Source: Streptomyces vinaceus (GTDB lineage: Bacteria > Actinomycetota > Actinomycetes > Streptomycetales > Streptomycetaceae). Taken from it: a stretch of 64,000 bases of DNA. Within the stretch, counting starts at the first letter, position 1. Each line of letters opens with the position of its first letter. The notes under the pieces were generated by a model. It made no database searches. It had not been told where the DNA came from and worked only from the letters and a program-made list of their open reading frames with translations. The translations under genes and the position numbers were made by a program. Below, piece after piece: positions 1 through 8,078 of the stretch. The stretch spans positions 1,550,001 through 1,614,000 of the forward strand of contig NZ_CP023692.1 in NCBI RefSeq assembly GCF_008704935.1, in the 5' to 3' direction.

Positions 1-87
1 TTGACCGTCACCTCCGAGGGCGGCGACCGGCAGGAGACGGCCGCCGTCGTGCAAGCCCTCTTCACGTACTGGGCGAGTGTCCGGTGA
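1..87 (+). CDS. C-terminal end of an unidentified protein (5' cut by window edge)
   Basis: An open frame runs from base 1 to a TGA at 85-87 and encodes 28 residues ending in FTYWASVR. The start lies outside the window, so the family cannot be named. Its stop overlaps the GTG start of the next gene as GTGA, which suggests translational coupling with the glycosyltransferase downstream. Confidence 0.5.
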   Translation: MTVTSEGGDRQETAAVVQALFTYWASVR

Positions 88-1170
88 CCGGCCCGACGGT
101 GGTGTTCGTATGGCGGCGGACCCCACCACCGCTGCTGATCGGGGGCGCGGAGGTCTCCCAGCAGCTCCTGGCGGAGGAGTTCGTCCGGGCCGGCTGGCGG
201 GTCGTCTACCTCGGCAGCCACGAGGCTCCCTGGAACGGGTCCCGCGCAGATCGGGCATCTGCGTGCCCGCCTCCGGGCCCACGGAACCGTGTGGGATGAG
301 GCCGGCGGGGAGGTCCGCTACCGGTGGAACGGCGTCTCGTGCCGAGCCGTGCCGCAGGACAGGGTGGAAGCGGCGATGAAGGGCCTCCTGGCCGAGGCCC
401 GGCCGGAACTGGTGGTGACATCGCAGGAGCGGGCTGCCGACCTCGCCGCCCTTGCCCGCCGGTCCTCGCGGGTCGCCGGATGGCTGCACTCGGTCTCGGC
501 CAACAGCATGGGCGTCCTCCACGGCCGACCGCACGTCGCCCTCGCCACGTCGAAGTTCGTCGCCGGACGCACCCATGCCCACTCCGACACGAAGACCGTC
601 GCCTTCTACCCGCCCTTCGCGCCAGCCGAAGGCGCCGGGCACCTCCTCGCCGCGGGGCCCGGCACAGCCGGTCGCGTCCCCGGCGGCGTGCTGATGGTCA
701 ACCCCATCCCCGCCAAGGGCGCGGCCCTCCTGCACCAGCTGATCCGCAGGTTGCCCGCCCTCCGGTTCACCCCCGTCGAGGGTTGGTGGGACACGGCCGA
801 CGAGTTCACCGCGTACCCGAACGTCCACTGGGTCCCCCGCACATACGCCATGGGACGGCTCTACTCCGCGAACGACCTGCTGCTCGTGCCCTCCCAGGTC
901 GAGGACGCCTTCCCCCGGGTGATCGTGGAAGCCGGACTCCACGGCGTCCCCACGATCGGCTCGTCCCGCGGCGGCATTCCCGAGGCGCTCGGTGACGGCG
1001 GAGTGATCCTCCACCCCGACGACGGGGACGGCTGGGTGCAGGCGATCGAGTCGGCCGACCGGACCGGCCTCGGCGCGAAGGCCCGCGCCGGGGCAGAGCC
1101 GCTGGTCCGGCCGTGCCTGCCCGAGCTGGCTGCCGCCGGGCTCATCCCGGCGGCAGCAGGCGCCGGCTAA
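84..1170 (+). pseudogene. GT4-type glycosyltransferase interrupted by a frameshift
   Basis: The N-terminal part (84 to about 239) carries the Rossmann start of a GT-B glycosyltransferase, with IGGAEVSQQLLAEEF near residue 19. From about 241 the homologous protein continues in another frame, reading PAQIGHLRARLRAHGTVW and so on, up to the TAA at 1170. Near the C-terminus the E-x7-E region typical of GT4 enzymes is clear (VIVEAGLHGVPTIGSSRGG). Dropping one base near 240 would restore a full protein of about 361 aa, so there is either a genuine +1 frameshift or a sequencing error. The family transfers sugars from nucleotide-sugar donors; the acceptor cannot be told. The 3' end overlaps the convergent phosphotransferase gene by 4 bp. 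Confidence 0.8.
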
Positions 1171-2189
1171 CGGGCCGCGTAGGCGGCCTGCACCTCGTCG
1201 GCGCAGTCGGTCCACCAGTTCAGCAGTGCCTCGTCCGTCAGGAACATCTCGCCGAAGGCGGGGTCCTGGCGGTCGAGGTAGAACTCCAGCTGCCAGAAAT
1301 CGGTCAGCCGCTTCCACCACAGCCGCTTCACCGCGTCGGCGAGGTCGCCCTCGGACAGATCGATCACGGACCGGTATCCGGTACAGAACGCAGCGACACG
1401 GTCGAGGTCGAAGACACCACCGACCCCGAACTGCACCTGCGCGGTCCGCGCGACCTCCTCTCCGTACGGCCGGACCCCGAGCCGATCCCAGTCCAGGATC
1501 CCCACTACCCGGCCCTCCCGGCGCAGCAGATTGCGGTACTGGAAATCGCCGTGCGTCCACCCGTAGGGCCCGGCCGGCACCTCGCCGTCCGGCCGGGCAT
1601 CGGCGTACCGCGCGAGGAGGCGGCGCCGGTCGTGCAGGGCCTCGGCGGCGGCCTTGTCGAAGTCCGTCACCGGAGCGGACGGCAAGCGGCTCAGGAGGGC
1701 AGCAGCCGCGCGGTCGGCCTCGGTCACATCGCGGACCTTCGCAACCGGCGCCTGCTCCGGGACTCGGCCGGGACCATGCCGCCGCAAGCCCTCGTGGAGG
1801 CGGCCCAGCAGAGCACCGAGATCGCGCACCTGGTCGAGCGGGAGATCCGTCCCTTGAAGGTGCTCGCCGTCCACCCACGGCAGGACGCAGTAGCCGTGAC
1901 CACCGACTTCCGCCACGAGGTCACCGTTGGCCGCGCTCAGCGGCGCCGGCACGGGGATGCCCTCGCGAGCCAAGTCCAGGAGGACCGCAAGGTTCCTGCG
2001 GACCTTCGGCAGAGGAACATCGGTGATCTCCTTGAGCGCGAACACTCCAGCAGCGGTCACAAGCCGCCAGTTCCGGTTCATCAGGCCATGGGCAAGGAAC
2101 CGCCGATCACTCACCGCGCCCAGCCCGAACGCGTCGGACAGGCTAGGCAGCACTGCCGTCAGAGCATCTTCTCGAGTCGTATCCGTCAC
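1167..2189 (-). CDS. APH-fold phosphotransferase (aminoglycoside/choline kinase family)
   Basis: 340-aa protein with the small-molecule kinase signature. The catalytic loop reads WTHGDFQYRNLL (HGDxxxxN) and the metal site reads ILDWDRLG. The N-lobe has VFALKEITD, probably with the ATP-binding lysine, and PWVDGEHL is hinge-like. I chose the GTG at 2189, which gives MTDTTREDALTAVLPSL; the open frame upstream is Arg/Pro-rich and does not look coding. The family phosphorylates hydroxyls of aminoglycosides, choline, homoserine and similar compounds. The substrate here is unknown, and resistance should not be assumed. It is divergent from the serine hydrolase at 2390, with about 200 bp of promoter space between them. 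Confidence 0.85.
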   Translation of the reverse strand: MTDTTREDALTAVLPSLSDAFGLGAVSDRRFLAHGLMNRNWRLVTAAGVFALKEITDVPLPKVRRNLAVLLDLAREGIPVPAPLSAANGDLVAEVGGHGYCVLPWVDGEHLQGTDLPLDQVRDLGALLGRLHEGLRRHGPGRVPEQAPVAKVRDVTEADRAAAALLSRLPSAPVTDFDKAAAEALHDRRRLLARYADARPDGEVPAGPYGWTHGDFQYRNLLRREGRVVGILDWDRLGVRPYGEEVARTAQVQFGVGGVFDLDRVAAFCTGYRSVIDLSEGDLADAVKRLWWKRLTDFWQLEFYLDRQDPAFGEMFLTDEALLNWWTDCADEVQAAYAAR

Positions 2190-2389
2190 CCCCAGCACGG
2201 TACGCCGACCCCGAATCCCGCACCCGAATTCGTCACCCGGATCCCTACTGAGAGTCGGGGGGAGAGGCGAGCCGAGATCGCTTCGCCACCAGCTCGCCTG
2301 ACTCCGCCCGTGGCGGAGCCGGAACAGTCCTGGCGGCCTCACTACCCTGACCGACGGACCACCCGCGGCCGTACGACGATCGGGAGACC

Positions 2390-3439
2390 ATGACGACACC
2401 CTCCACCCCCCGAATCGAAGACCTCCTGCAGACCGGCGTACGCGAGGAGGTCTACCCCGGCGCGGTGTGGGCGGTCGGGGACGCCGACGGCATCCGCGCG
2501 AGCGGAGCCGTCGGCCTCCTCGACCCCGACCGGCCCGACGAACCGATGCGGCTGGACACCGTCTTCGACGTGGCCAGCCTCACCAAGATCCTTGCCGTCT
2601 GGTCCACGATCGGCACTCTCGCGGAAGAGGGGAAACTCCAGCTCCACGCTCCCCTGGGCGCCTTCTGGGACGAAGTCGCGGGTCACCCCCTGGCCGAGGC
2701 CACGACCCATCACCTGCTCAACCACACCGCGGGCCTGCCCCTGCGCGCCAACCTGAAGAACCTCTACGGCACCGACCCCCAGGACATCCGCGACGGCGTC
2801 CTCCACGAAGCCCTCCACCGCCCACCGGGCGAAGCCGTCGAGTACACCGACCGGGCCGCCCTCGTCCTCGGCTACCTCGCCGAACACCTCTCGGGCCAGC
2901 CCCTGGACCGGCTCGCCACGGACCGCGTCTGGCACCCCCTCGGCATGACCCGCACCCGCTTCGGCCCCCTCCCCGCCGCCGAGGTGGCCCGCTGCGCCCC
3001 CACCGAGTACGACGACACCACCGGCACTCACCTCAAGGGCACCGCCCACGACTTCTCCGCCCGCCTCCTCGGCGGCGTCTGCGGCATCGCCGGCACCTTC
3101 TCCGTCCTCGACGACCTCGCCCTCTTCCTCCGCCACATGCTCACCCCCACCCGGGCCGCCTTCGGTCCGACCTGGATCAAGGACTCCCTCCGCCTCCAGA
3201 CCGGCGCCCTCACCCCCGCCCGAGGCCTCTTCTGGCACCCCGCCCCCGGCACCGCCCTCGCCGAGGACATCTGGGTCCACTACGGCTTCACTGGCACGGG
3301 CATGTGGATCAGCCCGGCCCAGGACCGCTGGGCTGTCCTCCTCACCAACAAGCTCCGCTTCAACCGCGACCGCGAGCCCCTGACTGAGATCCGCAACATC
3401 TTCCGAGCGGCCGTCTTCGCCGCTGAGAACGCGGAATGA
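2390..3439 (+). CDS. Class C beta-lactamase-like serine hydrolase
   Basis: 349-aa protein of the beta-lactamase/transpeptidase-like (S12) superfamily. The SxxK motif is SLTK at residues 63-66. The second motif appears as YTD where YxN is usual. An HYGFTGTG segment near the C-terminus occupies the HxG/KTG position. There is no signal peptide, so it is probably cytoplasmic and more likely an esterase or peptidase than a beta-lactamase. The Asp in place of Asn in the second motif is a mild oddity. The ATG at 2390 follows an open stretch divergent from the phosphotransferase gene. Confidence 0.85.
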   Translation: MTTPSTPRIEDLLQTGVREEVYPGAVWAVGDADGIRASGAVGLLDPDRPDEPMRLDTVFDVASLTKILAVWSTIGTLAEEGKLQLHAPLGAFWDEVAGHPLAEATTHHLLNHTAGLPLRANLKNLYGTDPQDIRDGVLHEALHRPPGEAVEYTDRAALVLGYLAEHLSGQPLDRLATDRVWHPLGMTRTRFGPLPAAEVARCAPTEYDDTTGTHLKGTAHDFSARLLGGVCGIAGTFSVLDDLALFLRHMLTPTRAAFGPTWIKDSLRLQTGALTPARGLFWHPAPGTALAEDIWVHYGFTGTGMWISPAQDRWAVLLTNKLRFNRDREPLTEIRNIFRAAVFAAENAE

Positions 3440-3710
3440 CCCGCGTGCTCACCAGGGCACTTCTCTTCAGCAGGTAGTACCGCAGGATTCCCGCCGCCGC
3501 CATACCGCAACGGCAACTGCTGTCGACAAGGCTGGCTGACACAGCTGTCATCAGCGGCGAGGGTGATTGGCTTTACCCATGGCCAGCCGGTGGAACCGGA
3601 CCCGGGCGGTTCAGAATCGGCCGCACGTAGTCGTTTGCCCCCTCGTTCAGCTGGACGCTGACACACTGGCATAGGTGTAGAGAAGCAGTCTCATTTCGGG
3701 GGAGAGCGCC

Positions 3711-3914
3711 GTGGCGCAGAAGAGCGACAAGCCCTACTACCGGGCAGGGCACTGGGTACGGCCGTCAGCCGTCAAGCAGGTGAAGAAGCCTGCGACGGGC
3801 ATCATTGTCGTAGCTGCGCTGCTGGCCATCGCTGCTTGGAACACGGTCTTTGGTGATGACAACGAGGCTCCGGCTCCGCAGCAGCCGACCCCGACCGCCG
3901 CAGCTACTCCCTGA
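3711..3914 (+). CDS. Small single-pass membrane protein, unknown function
   Basis: 67-aa protein starting at GTG 3711, with a good Shine-Dalgarno (GGGGGAGAG) about 7 bases upstream. The N-terminus is basic and aromatic (KPYYRAGHWVRPS). One hydrophobic helix follows (about residues 29-47, GIIVVAALLAIAAWNTVFG) and then a Pro/Thr/Ala-rich tail. It is probably a membrane-anchored peptide. No function is known to me. It is convergent with the caspase gene and ends 9 bp from it. It marks the left edge of the lower-GC island, but its own composition is intermediate. Confidence 0.7.
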   Translation: MAQKSDKPYYRAGHWVRPSAVKQVKKPATGIIVVAALLAIAAWNTVFGDDNEAPAPQQPTPTAAATP

Positions 3915-3923
3915 ACGGGGATC

Positions 3924-5078
3924 TCAGCTGCGGCCGTTTCGTCGGGAAAGTCTCCCTGCCAATCGCTCTATCAACGTGGGGCTACGTCCCTGACTCGGTC
4001 GTGGGGCGTCCTGAACAGCCGCCTCGATCGCCGTCTCTGCCAGCAGCCGCATCCACGCGGCTTGCCACTCGGCAACCTGTGCATCTGAAACGCCGCAGGC
4101 CGACAGGTATGCCGCTGTGGTCTGCCAGGTCCTAGGCAGGCTCTCGCGGTTCAAGAGCCGACTGACGGTGCTGGCTGAAACGCGTCCACCAGAACGTTGG
4201 CTGACCAGTTGATGAGTGAGGCCGCTCGTAACGCGAACGTCTGACAACGCCTTAAAGAAGCCCTTGACAGTGCGAATATCCGAGGGGTCGGGCCAGGAGC
4301 GTTCTAACGCGTGGTTCTTGCCATTGGGAGGATCAGAACCCGTTGCAGGTAGGTACGCAGGGTTACGACCGAGAGCCAGCTGCGCTCCCGTGTTTCTGTC
4401 TCTCGCCTGGGGTGCGGGACGCCCCTTGGCCGCCAGATTGATGCGCATGTGTCGGTACAGCGCGCCGAACTCCAGCAACTCAGGGCCGTGGGGTATGCCC
4501 ACCTGAAGGGCATTCAGGAGCTCTCCCGTGAAGGCGGTGAACGGCTCACCTGGTGGGGCAAGTGCTGTGCGCGTTTCTGCCGCAGCGGCCAGCAGGAACG
4601 TCCCCTCCACGGATGCCTGATCGGCCAGGTCTACCGGTCCGCCCATCGCCCCCAGCGCTAGGCCGCTGTAACAGCAGTCGAGGACGACGACACATCGCTC
4701 GGCTCGACCGTTTAGAAGCGCCTGCCGGAGCCATCTATAGGACAACCCGGTCTCGACCCGTTGCTGCCTAGACTGCGGCATGGCCAGATAGAGATCGTTT
4801 TCTGGGTCAACCAGCCCATGCCCCGCAAAGTAGATGAGTACCGTGTCACGCGCTTGCTCGGCTGCCGCCCGTACTGCGGACATGGTCATCTCAGCAGTCG
4901 TGGGGTTGGAGAGTGTCACGCAGTGTTCCGGCGGCAACCCCCATGAGAAGGGTTCTGCCAGCGCAGCAGCCAAAGCTGTCAGGTTGTTGGACACTGCCGG
5001 CAGTTGCTCAAGGTGGTCATAGCGACTCGTGCCTATCAGCACAGCACGGGTCGCGCCAGGGTCGGGAAGGACACTCAC
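3924..5078 (-). CDS. Caspase-like peptidase with C-terminal helix-turn-helix (EACC1-associated type)
   Basis: 384-aa protein. Residues 1-240 form a caspase (C14) domain: the N-terminal strand is RAVLIGTSRY (11-20), the catalytic His is in YFAGHG (H87), and the catalytic Cys is in LDCCYSG (most likely C136 by alignment with the metacaspase DSCHSG pattern). Residues about 270-345 look like an XRE-type DNA-binding domain (SASTVSRLLNRESLP), ahead of a basic tail. The GTG start at 5078 overlaps the TGA of the EACC1 gene as GTGA, so the two are translationally coupled. Caspases in such cassettes are thought to be death effectors in biological-conflict systems; the HTH fusion is my reading of the sequence. 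GC is low locally (32/60 over 4201-4260), which suggests horizontal acquisition. Confidence 0.88.
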   Translation of the reverse strand: MSVLPDPGATRAVLIGTSRYDHLEQLPAVSNNLTALAAALAEPFSWGLPPEHCVTLSNPTTAEMTMSAVRAAAEQARDTVLIYFAGHGLVDPENDLYLAMPQSRQQRVETGLSYRWLRQALLNGRAERCVVVLDCCYSGLALGAMGGPVDLADQASVEGTFLLAAAAETRTALAPPGEPFTAFTGELLNALQVGIPHGPELLEFGALYRHMRINLAAKGRPAPQARDRNTGAQLALGRNPAYLPATGSDPPNGKNHALERSWPDPSDIRTVKGFFKALSDVRVTSGLTHQLVSQRSGGRVSASTVSRLLNRESLPRTWQTTAAYLSACGVSDAQVAEWQAAWMRLLAETAIEAAVQDAPRPSQGRSPTLIERLAGRLSRRNGRS

Positions 5079-5434
5079 GCGTCTGGGGCATCATCGGGAG
5101 CCTGAGCCTCAAGAGCTCGGACGGCATGGTCGATCTCACCGTCACTGCACTGCGTAAGAACGATCACGGTGTCACCCCGCCTGATCTCGATCCGCGGGTC
5201 CTGGGGCCTTGTTCGCTTCCACGCGGCCAATGCGACAACGAAGGAGGCCGCGCTCCACCCGTTATCGGTGACCAACTGGATGACATCCACCAGGCCGCCC
5301 ATCTGCCCCGGCTCGGGAGGCTGTTCCTGGAGTGTCAGCCAGGATGACCTACGGATGCCCGTATCTGCCCGGAGCCAGTTGTGCAGTGAGCGCAACTCGT
5401 CAGCCTCGGCCGCCACCCGTACGTCAACACGCAT
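5075..5434 (-). CDS. Effector-associated constant component EACC1 protein
   Basis: 119-aa protein from the ATG at 5434. It opens with a short beta-strand (MRVDVRVA), then ELRSLHNWLRAD, a PEPGQMGG turn, a hydrophobic segment (SAASFVVALAAWKRTR) and a final strand/helix region containing IEIRRGDTVIVLTQC. This order (D/E-ELRSLxxWLRxD, PPxPGxMG, hydrophobic helix with WxRTR, V-x-VxRGDxxV-like end) matches what I recall of the EACC1 family, which sits next to variable effectors such as caspases and trypsins in actinobacterial conflict systems. It may recruit or gate the effector. It is the first gene of a two-gene operon, and its upstream region is the left direct repeat. Confidence 0.85.
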   Translation of the reverse strand: MRVDVRVAAEADELRSLHNWLRADTGIRRSSWLTLQEQPPEPGQMGGLVDVIQLVTDNGWSAASFVVALAAWKRTRPQDPRIEIRRGDTVIVLTQCSDGEIDHAVRALEAQAPDDAPDA

Positions 5435-5532
5435 GCCTCTCCCCTGTCTCCAGCTGTCGGTGCTCCCATGCACCTCCATCGTCCGACAGAGCGTGCCTCC
5501 TGGCATGCGTTTGGCTCATTCCCTCAGGCGCT

Positions 5533-5798
5533 AGGGAGAATAAGGCTCGGTTGGGGAGCCGCTGGGGAGGATTAGCCGCATCAGTTGTCAGCACGGCGAA
5601 GGAGCCTGCAAAAACGGGTAGCCGCAGGTCAGAAGGCCTCTCCCATCGATTACCGCAGGTTCGTACCGCGAGGTGACGATTTCAAGGCTCCGCACGGTCG
5701 CCATCCTCTTCACACCCACCTTGGGCGGCACGATCCAGGGCATGAGGTTCGAACCCCCGCCCGCCGCCGACTACCCCTTCACCATCCGCCTCATGGCC
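5533..5798. repeat. Left copy of an imperfect direct repeat flanking the kinase module
   Basis: About 266 bp aligning end to end with 8079-8362 in the same orientation. By eye roughly two-thirds to three-quarters of bases match. Exact shared runs include GCTGGGGAGGAT (5561), GCCGCAGGTCAG (5621) and CGCCATCCTCTT (5699). Inside both copies the word CCGCAGGT occurs twice with identical 31-bp spacing. The right half is a decayed CorA C-terminus. This pattern fits duplicated attachment or target sequence around an inserted module, or an old segmental duplication. Confidence 0.75.
5667..5798 (+). pseudogene. Decayed CorA C-terminal fragment (left copy)
   Basis: After a frame break at about 5680, the reading TISRLRTVAILFTPTLGG followed by TIQGMRFE aligns with the CorA end preserved at 8219-8413 (KISSWAAILFAPRLVG, TIYGMNFE). 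The GMN signature has become GMR and the reading frame is broken, so this is non-functional. It forms the right half of the left direct repeat. Confidence 0.65.
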
Positions 5799-5863
5799 AG
5801 ATCGACGCATGGCCGCTTGGCGCCAGCGGGTCCTGTAGACGAGAGCGGGCAGCCGAAGCAGCG

Positions 5864-6931
5864 TCACTTCAAATTTCGAAGCACAGTGCGCAAAGCAGCC
5901 GGGAGGCTCTCCGGTTGGACTCCGCCCTTCTCGTGTTGGCGTGCGCGCCGGCCTGCCGGGTGGCGTACCTCGATGCTGTAGCGCCGCCGTTCGTCCTGCA
6001 CCGCACAGACCGAGACGGCCTTCGCCGTATTGGTGGCGCCCCCTTCAAAGCACTGGTCGTGACCGGCGTGGGGTGTGACACGGCGCCAAGGTCGGTGAGG
6101 TTGTGAGCACTGAGCGAGTTGGTTTGCGAGCTCTTGCGCACTCCTGGGACGAGCAGCTGGATCGATGGAGAGTCCTCGTTCGACGACACTGCCGAGCCCC
6201 TGGGAGACATGGGGGGCGATGTCACGCAGCTTGTCGAACTGGGCATGGAGGATCCGCTCCCTGCGGGCTGTCGGGCGGACGGCTATGGGCCCGCTCGGGT
6301 ACTGCCCAGACAGGAGGTAAAACAGGGTGGCGGCTAGGGAGTAGACATCTGAGGCCACCGAACATTTGTCGGTGCTCAACACCTCTGGAGCCACGGTGGC
6401 GAGGGTTCCGTTTGCGGCCGTATAGCCATCGCCATCCATCCGTGCGGCGAAGCCGAGGTCTCCCAGCAATACGTTGTTTCCGTTGTCGGCGAAGGCGTTT
6501 CCTGGTTTGACGTCGCGATGGAGTAGGCCAGCGGCATGGATGCGCTCGAGCCCGTACCCGAGCTGCTGGCCCCAGTGCACTGCCTTCGCAACGTCAGCAC
6601 CGAACGGTGCCGCGGCTGACTCGAGGTCGCCGTCCATAACGGGCATGGTGATGTAGCGGATGTCAGTCCCGCTGGCGATGTCAGCGTTATAGACGGGGAG
6701 GAGGTACTGGCTCTGCAACTTCTTGAGGGCCTGGGCTTCGTCCCACGTCGCCGGCTGGCCTTGCAGCGGTTCGAAGAGCTTTAGCGCCACCTCAGCGCGA
6801 AGGTGCTCATCGAAGACACGATAGACCTCGCCGCCAGATCCACCCCCAAGGCGTTCCAGCACCTCGTAGCGATCACTGATGCGGTTCCCGACCTGGCGGT
6901 TGCCGATCTGGGCGATGACCGTTCCCGACAT
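5864..6931 (-). CDS. Serine/threonine protein kinase (Hanks type)
   Basis: 355-aa kinase from the ATG at 6931. The glycine loop is LGGGSGGEVY (28-37), the ATP lysine is in VALKLF (K51), the catalytic loop is LLHRDVKPGN (D140, N145), the Mg site is GDLGFA (D158, DLG for DFG) and the APE motif is at 181-183. All catalytic residues seem present. The kinase domain ends near residue 290. A short basic C-terminal region follows, with no transmembrane helix or PASTA repeats, so it is a soluble kinase unlike PknB. It is divergent from the RuvC-like gene, with only 24 bp between the starts. Low local GC (36/60 at 6781-6840) supports acquisition. Its likely partners are the two neighbouring genes inside the repeats. 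Confidence 0.85.
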   Translation of the reverse strand: MSGTVIAQIGNRQVGNRISDRYEVLERLGGGSGGEVYRVFDEHLRAEVALKLFEPLQGQPATWDEAQALKKLQSQYLLPVYNADIASGTDIRYITMPVMDGDLESAAAPFGADVAKAVHWGQQLGYGLERIHAAGLLHRDVKPGNAFADNGNNVLLGDLGFAARMDGDGYTAANGTLATVAPEVLSTDKCSVASDVYSLAATLFYLLSGQYPSGPIAVRPTARRERILHAQFDKLRDIAPHVSQGLGSVVERGLSIDPAARPRSAQELANQLAQCSQPHRPWRRVTPHAGHDQCFEGGATNTAKAVSVCAVQDERRRYSIEVRHPAGRRARQHEKGGVQPESLPAALRTVLRNLK

Positions 6932-6955
6932 GAACGTCACTCTATAGTGCTGGGC

Positions 6956-7438
6956 ATGGAGGTACTGGGGATCAGTGTGGGCTTTCCAACGGCAGGACGT
7001 GGTCCTGTAGTTAACTGCGTCGTGCTGCAGGGATCGCAGGGCGAGCCGCACCTGCGGGAGGCATGCGACCTTCGAACAGCGGCGTCGGAAGTCATCAACC
7101 AGGTCGAAGACTTGGGGCGCAAGCTCAGCAGCAAGCTCTCGGCATTGAACCCCGACGCCGTGGTGGTCTGCGTTGCGGACGTCAGCCCTGCCGGAAATCG
7201 CAAGGCAGCACCGCGTCATCGCCTCATGATCGAAGGCGCTCTCGGCTGCGTCTGCCGCGATCACAAGATCCACCAGGTGACCTACCGCAGCGGCAAGGAA
7301 GTCGGCGAGGCACTTGGCCTGACCAAGGCAGATGCCCTTGCGCACGGTAAGGCATTGGACCCTAAGCGTTCGGCGGCCGCTGCTGCAGCCCTTACCGCGT
7401 TGCCCGCAGCGTCTACCACAGACCCGAATCCGTCGTAG
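6956..7438 (+). CDS. RuvC/RNase H-like fold protein, probably catalytically degenerate
   Basis: 160 aa from ATG 6956; a GTG at 6947 is an alternative start. The layout recalls RuvC: a first strand MEVLGISVGFP at the place of ILGIDPG, a central strand NPDAVVVCVADVSPAGNR at the place of the catalytic-Glu strand, then a helix and strand (HRLMIEGALGCVCRDHKIHQV), and a C-terminal KRSAAAAAALTAL helix. The acidic residues expected at the first and last positions are missing (Ser replaces Asp), so nuclease activity is doubtful. The fold assignment is inference. The gene overlaps the convergent PRTase-like gene by 26 bp and sits back to back with the kinase gene. Confidence 0.55.
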   Translation: MEVLGISVGFPTAGRGPVVNCVVLQGSQGEPHLREACDLRTAASEVINQVEDLGRKLSSKLSALNPDAVVVCVADVSPAGNRKAAPRHRLMIEGALGCVCRDHKIHQVTYRSGKEVGEALGLTKADALAHGKALDPKRSAAAAAALTALPAASTTDPNPS

Positions 7439-7862
7439 AACAGGAACGGGCCAGCGGCGCTTCTCCGAGTACGTCCAACCCGTCCACGCCGCAGTCGGCG
7501 GCTCGCGCTGCCACTGCAGTCAGCTGGTGGAGGACGACCGCGTGAACGTGTCGAGCCCCGAGGTCTCTGGCATGGCGAGCAGCCTGTGCCACCGCAGTGC
7601 CGCTGGCAATGTTGACGTCCACAATTAATACGGTCTGCGTGTAGGCAGCCGCCTGCGAGGACAGGCCGACCAAATCGCTGCACGACGACAGGAGCGCCCC
7701 AACCAAACGCTCGGCAACGGGGCTGGCAGCGAGGACGGCTTGCGCTCCGGTGCGTCGGGCAACGGTGATCACTTGCTCAGCGGCGTCGTGCAAGACGCTC
7801 GGTTCGGCTAGCCGTTCAATGTTGCTGCGGGCTGTGTCCACTGCGCCCAAGAGGTTGCTCAT
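7413..7862 (-). CDS. Phosphoribosyltransferase-like protein
   Basis: 149 aa from ATG 7862. The segment TVLIVDVNIASGTAVAQAA matches the strand-loop of type I phosphoribosyltransferases (hhhhDDhxxTGxT), followed by the usual RDLGARHVHAVVLHQL strand. An earlier ARRTGAQAVLAASPVAERL resembles the substrate-loop strand. The DD pair is reduced to one Asp and the TG to SG, so PRPP binding may be weakened or altered. Orphan PRTase-fold proteins occur in stress and conflict gene clusters. The function here is unknown; context ties it to the kinase and RuvC-like genes. Confidence 0.55.
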   Translation of the reverse strand: MSNLLGAVDTARSNIERLAEPSVLHDAAEQVITVARRTGAQAVLAASPVAERLVGALLSSCSDLVGLSSQAAAYTQTVLIVDVNIASGTAVAQAARHARDLGARHVHAVVLHQLTAVAARAADCGVDGLDVLGEAPLARSCSTTDSGLW

Positions 7863-8078
7863 CGGTCCACCCCCATAGGATCACTGACCTTAGATGTGTG
7901 CAGTCTCGATGGAGAACGACAGCGCGCCAACACTGATGCCCATTCCGTTACCAACGACACTGCCTGCGCGCCCTGGGTACCGCAAGACGAGCAACCCCGC
8001 ACATGTCCAGAGATGCGGTACTGGCCACCAATCCGTCGCGCAACATCGCTGCTGGCAACAGTCTCGCTGGGGAGAATC

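Noticed and set aside
2390..3439. Beta-lactam resistance gene
   Set aside because: The fold is shared, but there is no signal peptide and the second motif is altered; esterase or peptidase activity is at least as likely.
5746..5757. GGTTCGAACCCC resembles a tRNA T-loop, suggesting a tRNA attachment site
   Set aside because: No acceptor, D or anticodon arm could be built around it. The sequence is explained as a decayed CorA codon stretch (GMNFE in the right copy).
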